Of a stretch of DNA of 46,476 nt, positions 41,956 through 46,476 are shown one piece after another. The stretch's first letter is position 1, and each line of letters begins with the position of its first letter. Source of the stretch: Streptomyces niveus (GTDB lineage: Bacteria > Actinomycetota > Actinomycetes > Streptomycetales > Streptomycetaceae). The stretch is from assembly GCF_001723055.1 (NCBI RefSeq), contig NZ_MDCR01000019.1:1-46476 (forward strand). The letters run 5' to 3'. The translations under genes and the position numbers were made by a program. The notes under the pieces are model-generated. The model was not told where the DNA came from. It did not search any database and was given only the letters and a program-made list of their open reading frames with translations.

Positions 41956-42785
41956 GCCCGACCACGCCCCCGGCCACGCCCCCGGCCCCGGCACGCGGCC
42001 CGTTCCTGGACCGCCTCCACGCGGGCGAGCTGACGCTGATGCTCGGCATCCGTACGAGCCGTACGGCCGACATCGTCCACATCGCGCACTCGACCGGCCA
42101 CCACAGCGTCATGGTCGACCTCGAACACTCCGCCATGTCGACCGATGTGGCGGCCCAGCTCTGCGCCGCCGCAGGCAGCCTCGGCATGACCGCGCTCGTC
42201 CGGATCCCCGAGCGTGAGTACGGCATGATCGGCCGCCTGTTGGACGGCGGCGCGCACGGGATCGTCGCGCCCCGTGTCGAGACGCCCGACGAGGCCGAGC
42301 AGATCGCCCTCGCGTGCCGTTTCCCCCCGCGCGGCCGGCGGTCGCAGACCACGACGGTCCCGCAACTGGGCATGCGGCCCACGCCCGCCCGGGAGTTGAA
42401 CCCGGCGCTGGACGGCACGACCGTCGTCCAGGTGCTGCTCGAAACACCGGCCGGCATCGCGAACGCCGACGCCATCGCACGCCTGGACGGCGTGGACATG
42501 CTCGCCATCGGCGCGAACGACTTCACCGCGGAGCTGGGCGTCCCGGGCCGGTACGGGGACCCACGGCTGCGCGCGGCGGTCGAGACGGTCGCCGAGGCGT
42601 GCCGCAGGCACGGAAAGCTGCTGATGATCGGCGGCGTCGCCGACCGGGCGGTCCTGGGCTCCCTTCTCACGATCGGCGGTTGCCCGCTGCGGCTGACCGG
42701 GACCGACACCGCGTTGCTGTATCAGGCGGCAGACGCCAACGCCCGTACCGAAAGGGAGACCCACGATGGCCTCAGCGCCCCTTGA
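41952..42785 (+). CDS. HpcH/HpaI family aldolase/citrate lyase-like protein
   Basis: A 277-residue class II (metal-dependent) pyruvate aldolase fold. Conserved elements: VDLEHSAMS (metal-near Asp/Glu), ALVRIPE, GIVAPRVETPDEA (phosphate/substrate Arg and metal Glu), VLLETPAGI and GANDFTAELG. Relatives cleave 4-hydroxy-2-keto acids, often the last step of aromatic or sugar-acid degradation, giving pyruvate or oxaloacetate plus an aldehyde. The N-terminus has a Pro-rich tail of about 17 residues. The ATG overlaps the previous stop, and the gene end overlaps the hydrolase start by 20 bp. Confidence 0.9.
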   Translation: MSPTTPPATPPAPARGPFLDRLHAGELTLMLGIRTSRTADIVHIAHSTGHHSVMVDLEHSAMSTDVAAQLCAAAGSLGMTALVRIPEREYGMIGRLLDGGAHGIVAPRVETPDEAEQIALACRFPPRGRRSQTTTVPQLGMRPTPARELNPALDGTTVVQVLLETPAGIANADAIARLDGVDMLAIGANDFTAELGVPGRYGDPRLRAAVETVAEACRRHGKLLMIGGVADRAVLGSLLTIGGCPLRLTGTDTALLYQAADANARTERETHDGLSAP

Positions 42786-43641
42786 GACGACGCCCATGCG
42801 CGCCGCCGAGACCAACACGAGGCCGCGCTTCGCGGTCCCGCCGGACAGCTGCGACACGCACTTCCATGTCTTCGAGCCCGGCTACGCCCATGTGCCCGAG
42901 CCGCTCTACACGTTCCCGGACGGCACGCTGGAGCAGTATCAGGCCCTGACCCGACAGCTCGGTATCCGGCGAACGGTGCTGGTCCAGCCGACGTACTACG
43001 GCACCGACAACAGCCTGCTGCTCGATGTGCTGCGCGCGGCCGGTCCCGAATGCCGGGGTGTCGCGCGCGTCGAGGAGGACGCGGGCGGCCGGGAACTCGA
43101 CCGCCTGCACACGGCGGGTGTCCGCGCGATCCGCCTGGACCTGTTCGCCCGCGCCGCCTGGCCGACGGCTGACATCGTCGCGTACGTCCGGCGGATGGCG
43201 GTCCTCGCGCGGCCACGCGGCTGGCACCTGCAGTTCTACGCGCCCGGCACGGTCGTCCGGGATCTGCTGCCCTTCCTCGCCGACCTGGAGGACCGGTTCG
43301 TCATCGATCACATGGGTTACATGAAGGAGTCGGACGGGCTGACCGGCGCCGACTTCGACGGGCTGCTGCGGGTCATGGACGGGGGCAGGTGCTACGTCAA
43401 ACTGTCCGGGCCCTACCGGATCGCCAAGGACAGGCCGCTGTCGGCGGTGGGGCCCATCGGCCGGGCCCTGGTCGCGGCCCGCCCCGACCGGCTGGTCTGG
43501 GGCTCGGACTGGCCCCATCTGCCCGACGGCGGGCGCGACACGGGCGAGTTGCTGAACCTGCTCGCGGACTGGGCGCCCGACGAGGCCGACCGTCACCGGA
43601 TACTGGTCGAGACGCCCGCGAGTCTGTTCTTCGCCGATTGA
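42766..43641 (+). CDS. Amidohydrolase-superfamily lactonase, LigI/2-pyrone-4,6-dicarboxylate hydrolase-like
   Basis: A 291-residue TIM-barrel hydrolase. DTHFHVFEP is the strand-1 HxH motif; other conserved points are VLVQPTYYGTDNS, VIDHMGYM and WGSDWPHLP with the terminal catalytic Asp. Relatives open cyclic esters such as 2-pyrone-4,6-dicarboxylate in the protocatechuate 4,5-cleavage route, or sugar lactones. Next to an HpcH/HpaI aldolase this gives a hydrolysis-then-cleavage pair, but no ring-cleavage dioxygenase is in the window. The start at 42766 has an AAAGGGAG ribosome site inside the aldolase gene. Confidence 0.88.
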   Translation: MASAPLETTPMRAAETNTRPRFAVPPDSCDTHFHVFEPGYAHVPEPLYTFPDGTLEQYQALTRQLGIRRTVLVQPTYYGTDNSLLLDVLRAAGPECRGVARVEEDAGGRELDRLHTAGVRAIRLDLFARAAWPTADIVAYVRRMAVLARPRGWHLQFYAPGTVVRDLLPFLADLEDRFVIDHMGYMKESDGLTGADFDGLLRVMDGGRCYVKLSGPYRIAKDRPLSAVGPIGRALVAARPDRLVWGSDWPHLPDGGRDTGELLNLLADWAPDEADRHRILVETPASLFFAD

Positions 43642-43642
43642 C

Positions 43643-43659
43643 CGCGGTGCGGCGCCGCG
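43643..43659 (+). terminator. Weak hairpin after the hydrolase gene
   Basis: CGCGG-N7-CCGCG follows the hydrolase stop and ends just at the -35 of the GntR promoter. It is a possible terminator; the stem is only 5 bp. Confidence 0.3.
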
Positions 43660-43695
43660 TTGCCGTGAGGATCGAATGCAATGTATACATACAGC
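43660..43695 (+). promoter_or_regulatory. GntR promoter with embedded operator copy
   Basis: TTGCCG (43660-43665), an 18-nt spacer and TATACA (43684-43689). GCAATGTATACAT (43678-43690) repeats thirteen bases of the Liv operon operator, but the right half is degenerate (ACAG instead of TGCG), so binding may be weaker here. This fits autoregulation of the GntR gene. Confidence 0.65.
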
Positions 43696-44451
43696 ATGCC
43701 TTCACCCCGCGACCGTTCCACCGAGCGACCAGGGATGCACAACCAGGCCGAACTCGCCTACCGGCGACTGCGCGAGCGACTGCTGTCCGGCCAGAACGAC
43801 CCCGGCGACCGGCTCACCGAACTCGACCTGTGCGAAGAGCTGGGCATGAGCCGGACCCCCGTGCGCGAGGCGCTGCGGCGTCTGCAGAGCGACGGGCTGG
43901 TCACATCGACGGGCCGGGGCGTGGTGGTCAGCTCGCTCTCCCCGCAGGAGATGCGGCACGCCATGCAGCTCCACGGCGCGCTGGACGCGCTCGCCGCGAA
44001 GCTCGCCGCGACCGCCCAGCGCGACGGCCAGCTGTCGCCCGCCCAGCTCGCCGAGCTCAAGGACGCGTCCCGCCACGCGGCGAGGAACGCCGGTGACGGT
44101 GTCACCCCCGCCGACGCGTGGCGCGCCAATCTCGACTTCCACATGCTGCTGGCGCGGCTGTCGGGCAATCCTCTGCTGGAGGACGCCCTCGACCGGATCT
44201 GGGCGCGGTTCGCGATCGTCAGCCGCACCAACATCAACCGGCGCCGGGACCTGTCGCCCGGTCAGCACGACGCGATCGTCCGGGCCATCGTCGCGGGGGA
44301 TCCGGAGGCGGCGGAGGCCGCGGCGGCGGCGCATGTGCACGAGGCGGCAACGGCGTCCGACGCGGGATCCGGCGCGACGGACGATGCCGACCGGGCAGAC
44401 GAATCCGCCTCCCCGGAGCCCGATGTCCCCAAGAAGTCCTTGAAACCTTGA
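43696..44451 (+). CDS. GntR-family (FCD) regulator of the Liv operon
   Basis: A 251-residue regulator. The winged HTH includes ELDLCEELGMSRTPVREALR, and an FCD ligand domain follows (NLDFHMLLARLSGNPL; SPGQHDAIVRAI), with His residues at metal-site positions. The C-terminal 35 residues are acidic and disordered. An ATG at 43681 lies inside the -10/operator and cannot be the start if that promoter is used. The ATG at 43696 falls at the predicted transcription start, which implies a leaderless mRNA; the ATG at 43735 is a further alternative. It probably represses itself and the transporter operon through the shared AATGTATACAT operators. Confidence 0.88.
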   Translation: MPSPRDRSTERPGMHNQAELAYRRLRERLLSGQNDPGDRLTELDLCEELGMSRTPVREALRRLQSDGLVTSTGRGVVVSSLSPQEMRHAMQLHGALDALAAKLAATAQRDGQLSPAQLAELKDASRHAARNAGDGVTPADAWRANLDFHMLLARLSGNPLLEDALDRIWARFAIVSRTNINRRRDLSPGQHDAIVRAIVAGDPEAAEAAAAAHVHEAATASDAGSGATDDADRADESASPEPDVPKKSLKP

Positions 44452-44473
44452 GAAAGTTCTCCCCGGGTTTGAA

Positions 44474-44491
44474 CACCGCGTCCCCGCGGTG
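44474..44491 (+). terminator. Stem-loop after the GntR gene
   Basis: CACCGC / GCGGTG, a 6-bp stem with a 6-nt loop, lies 22 nt past the GntR stop. A second stem, ACCGGC / GCCGGT, at 44506-44524 lies in the leader of the Rieske gene. Confidence 0.45.
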
Positions 44492-44542
44492 CGTACCCCT
44501 AAGGAACCGGCCGCCGGAGCCGGTCACGGACAGGGAGCAGAC

Positions 44543-45037
44543 ATGACGGGAACGCAGGGCACCGCGTCGACGGCCACCGGCCGGACGGTGGCACGCCGTA
44601 CGGTCGTCGCGGCGGCGGGAGCGGTCGGCCTGGGCGCGGCACTCGTCGCGTGCGGCTCGGACGACCCGGCGGACTCCGCCGCCAAGACGCCCGCGGACGA
44701 CGGCGCGAACGGCGACAGCGGCAGCGGCGAGGGCGGATCCGGCGGACAGGGAGAGGTGCTCGCCAAGACCGCCGACATCCCGGAGGGCGGCGGCAAGGTC
44801 TTCGAGGACAAGGGCGTCGTGGTCACACAGCCGACGGCCGGTGAGTTCAAGGCCTTCTCCTCCGTGTGCACGCACTCCGGTTGCACGGTGGGAAGCATCT
44901 CCAACGGCACCATCAACTGCCCCTGCCACGGCAGTCAGTTCGACGCGGCCAACGGCAGCGTGAAGAAGGGCCCGGCGACCAAGCCGCTGCCCGCCACCGC
45001 GATCACCGTCGAGGGCGACTCGATCTCACTCGCCTGA
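44543..45037 (+). CDS. Rieske [2Fe-2S] lipoprotein
   Basis: A 164-residue exported protein. The N-terminus has a twin-arginine pair (VARRTVVAAAG) and a lipobox with Cys37 (LVAC), then a long Gly/Ser/Asp-rich tether (about 38-70). The Rieske domain holds Cys109-His111 (CTHSGC) and Cys126-His129 (CPCHGSQF) as cluster ligands, with Cys114 and Cys128 forming the usual disulfide. Such small Tat-exported Rieske lipoproteins are common in Streptomyces; the redox partner is unknown and none is encoded here. The start at 44543 has GGGAG upstream. Confidence 0.93.
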   Translation: MTGTQGTASTATGRTVARRTVVAAAGAVGLGAALVACGSDDPADSAAKTPADDGANGDSGSGEGGSGGQGEVLAKTADIPEGGGKVFEDKGVVVTQPTAGEFKAFSSVCTHSGCTVGSISNGTINCPCHGSQFDAANGSVKKGPATKPLPATAITVEGDSISLA

Positions 45038-45047
45038 CGGCCCGTCA
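45035..45047. terminator. Shared palindrome covering both convergent stop codons
   Basis: TGACGGCCCGTCA is a 13-bp palindrome that contains the Rieske TGA on one strand and the LysR TGA on the other; the genes are 7 bp apart. A 5-bp stem is possible, so it may act as a weak bidirectional terminator. Confidence 0.35.
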
Positions 45048-45977
45048 ACTCCTCGCCTGAGCAGCCGACTCCGCGGACCTCACCACCTGAGCCGCTTCCT
45101 CCAGCGCCTCGACCGCCGCCCTGATCGAGGGGCGGCGGTCGGCGTCGGCGCGCCACACCGCGTACACGTGCCGGAACATCTTCTGCCGTACGGGCACGGC
45201 CACCACGCCCTCGGGCAGCCGCCCGCGCCCCAGCCGTGGCGCGACGCAGACCCCCAACCCGCTCGCGACCAGTTCCAGTTGGGTGTGCTGCTCGCCGGCC
45301 ATGTGCTCGATCCGCGGCTCGATCCCCTTCGAGCGCAGCGTGAACACCAGCCACTCGTGGCAGAACTCGCCCGTCGGCCAGGACACCCACGAGTCGTGCG
45401 CGAACTCCTCCAGATCGACGTTCCGCCGGTCCGCCAGCGGGTGATCGGCGGGCATCGCGACATCGGCGGCGTCCTCCAGCAGCGACGCGGTCGCCAGCCC
45501 GCCGGGCACCGGCAGGCGTTTGTTGTTCCAGTCGAGTACGACGGCGAGATCGAGGTCCCCGCGCAGCACCTGGCGGATCGCGCCGTCGGGCTCCAACTCC
45601 AGGGAGCGCACCCGCAGATCGGGGTGCGCCTTGCGCAGCGAGGCGAGCGCGACGGGGAACAGCCCACGGGCCGCCGTGGGGAACGCGGAGAGCCGCACCT
45701 CGCCGACGGCCTGACCGCGCTGCGCCTCGATGTCCGACTGCGCGAGTTCCACCTGGGAGATGATCCGTGCGGCGTGGTCGGCGAGCAGCCGTCCCGCGTC
45801 GGTGAGCCGGACGCCGCGCCCGTGCTTGGCAATGAGCTGCTGGCCGACCTCCCGCTCCAGCTTGGCCAGCTGCTGCGAGACGGCCGACGTGGTCACATGG
45901 AGGCCGTCGGCGGCGCCGCTGACGGAGCCGTGCCGGGCGAGCGCGTCCAGGATCCGCAGTCTCTCCAGATTCAACAT
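45045..45977 (-). CDS. LysR-family transcriptional regulator
   Basis: A 310-residue regulator. The N-terminal winged HTH has GSVSGAADGLHVTTSAVSQQLAKLE (first 20 residues of that segment are the helix pair) and the linker helix follows. The effector domain starts near residue 92 (GEVRLSAFPTAARGLFP) and has the usual two-lobed pattern. It is divergent from an EamA-type exporter gene 73 bp away, a classic LysR pair, so it probably controls that gene. The effector is unknown. Its end is convergent with the Rieske gene. Confidence 0.92.
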   Translation of the reverse strand: MLNLERLRILDALARHGSVSGAADGLHVTTSAVSQQLAKLEREVGQQLIAKHGRGVRLTDAGRLLADHAARIISQVELAQSDIEAQRGQAVGEVRLSAFPTAARGLFPVALASLRKAHPDLRVRSLELEPDGAIRQVLRGDLDLAVVLDWNNKRLPVPGGLATASLLEDAADVAMPADHPLADRRNVDLEEFAHDSWVSWPTGEFCHEWLVFTLRSKGIEPRIEHMAGEQHTQLELVASGLGVCVAPRLGRGRLPEGVVAVPVRQKMFRHVYAVWRADADRRPSIRAAVEALEEAAQVVRSAESAAQARS

Positions 45978-46001
45978 GTAAGCGATGCTACGTGAACGGG
46001 T

Positions 46002-46014
46002 CGAGATATTCTCG
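46002..46014. promoter_or_regulatory. Candidate LysR binding site in the divergent gap
   Basis: CGAGATATTCTCG is a 5-bp perfect dyad with a 3-bp centre, located between the divergent LysR and EamA starts, where a LysR recognition site is expected. Confidence 0.45.
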
Positions 46015-46050
46015 CTTGTTCTTAGAGGTCACGGCCTTCATCGTTGCCGT

Positions 46051-46476
46051 ATGAGCACCGCGACCTCGCCCCTGACCACAGCGACTCCACCCCGCCGCAC
46101 CCCGATCGACTGGCGCGTCCGCTTCGGCGTGCTGTCGCTGATCTGGGGCTTCAGCTTCCTGCTCATCAAGGTCGGCACCCAGAGCTACGCCCCGTTCCAG
46201 GTGACCTTCGGCCGGCTGTTCTTCGGTACGGCGGTCCTGGCCGTCGCGATAGCGGTACGGCGCGAGCGGCTGCCGCGCGGTCTGCGCACCTGGGGCCATC
46301 TCACGGTGGCCGCGTTCATCCTCAACGCGGTGCCGTTCTCGCTCTTCTCCTACGCGGAGCTGACCATCCCGTCGACCCTCGCGGGCATCTGCAACGCCAC
46401 CTCTCCGCTCTGGGGCATGCTGCTGTCGCTCGTGGCACTGTCCGAGGACCGGCCCACCCGGCGCCGGGTCGGCGGC
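46051..46476 (+). CDS. EamA/DMT-family membrane exporter, C-terminus off the window
   Basis: 142 codons are visible from the ATG at 46051 to the window end with no stop. After an 18-residue Thr/Pro-rich tail there are four hydrophobic helices; the first contains LSLIWGFSFLLIKVG, the hallmark of EamA drug/metabolite transporters, and a later one has ILNAVPFSLFSYAE. A complete protein would have about ten helices and about 300 residues. It is divergent from the LysR gene, which is presumably its activator. The substrate is unknown; amino acids or small metabolites are typical. Confidence 0.9.
   Translation, partial: MSTATSPLTTATPPRRTPIDWRVRFGVLSLIWGFSFLLIKVGTQSYAPFQVTFGRLFFGTAVLAVAIAVRRERLPRGLRTWGHLTVAAFILNAVPFSLFSYAELTIPSTLAGICNATSPLWGMLLSLVALSEDRPTRRRVGG

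Noticed and set aside
43681..43695. GntR translation start at the ATG at 43681
   Set aside because: The codon is part of the operator and overlaps the -10 region, upstream of the expected transcription start.

Overview
The window looks like chromosomal DNA from a high-GC actinomycete, most likely Streptomyces or a close relative. The evidence is the very high G+C with strong third-position bias, frequent GTG and TTG starts, twin-arginine and lipobox signal peptides, many 4-base ATGA/GTGA overlaps inside operons, and sugar ABC importers that lack their own ATPase (actinomycetes usually share one). I see no rRNA, tRNA, CRISPR array, transposase or phage gene. This is an accessory catabolic and secondary-metabolism region.

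Layout: (1) 1-4624, minus strand: a compact iterative type I polyketide/fatty acid synthase-like locus. An AT-ACP protein is translationally coupled to a FabL-like enoyl reductase - ketosynthase - Cys-less second ketosynthase (chain-length-factor-like) fusion that runs off the left edge. A small ArsR-type regulator lies upstream (4944-5237). (2) 5475-21666, minus strand: a glycan catabolic cluster with a ROK regulator, two paralogous GH38 alpha-mannosidases, a DUF2264 protein, an LplB/LplC/lipoprotein sugar importer, a D-2-hydroxyacid dehydrogenase, a Gfo/Idh/MocA oxidoreductase and a ThuA-like protein. (3) 21667-22141: a divergent control region with a recognisable promoter on each strand. 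(4) 22142-30787, plus strand: a GntR/FCD regulator, a DapA-superfamily lyase, an IlvD/EDD dehydratase with the L-arabinonate dehydratase cysteine spacing, a second sugar importer, and a Gfo/Idh oxidoreductase fused to a PmoA/DUF6807 domain. Arms 2 and 4 together suggest uptake and trimming of a mannose-containing or related glycoside, followed by non-phosphorylative sugar-acid breakdown; the substrate is inferred.

(5) 30968-34623, plus strand: a four-gene prenyl-type operon with a small helical protein, a polyprenyl synthetase, an MpaB/latex-clearing-protein-like haem oxygenase and a membrane-anchored EEP phosphatase/nuclease. (6) 34691-44451, plus strand: a branched-chain-amino-acid/aromatic-type importer operon with two unusual fusions (LivM-LivG, and LivF joined to a seven-bladed EAR-type beta-propeller), an unrecognised 420-aa protein, an HpcH/HpaI aldolase, a LigI-like hydrolase and a GntR regulator. 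A shared operator (core AATGTATACAT) overlaps the -10 element both of the operon and of the regulator, which makes this a self-contained, probably substrate-inducible regulon. (7) 44543-46476: a Rieske lipoprotein, and a LysR regulator divergent from a truncated EamA-type exporter.

Most striking are the LivF-propeller fusion with its matched operators, the ER-KS-CLF / AT-ACP synthase, and the prenyl synthase / Lcp-like oxygenase pair.
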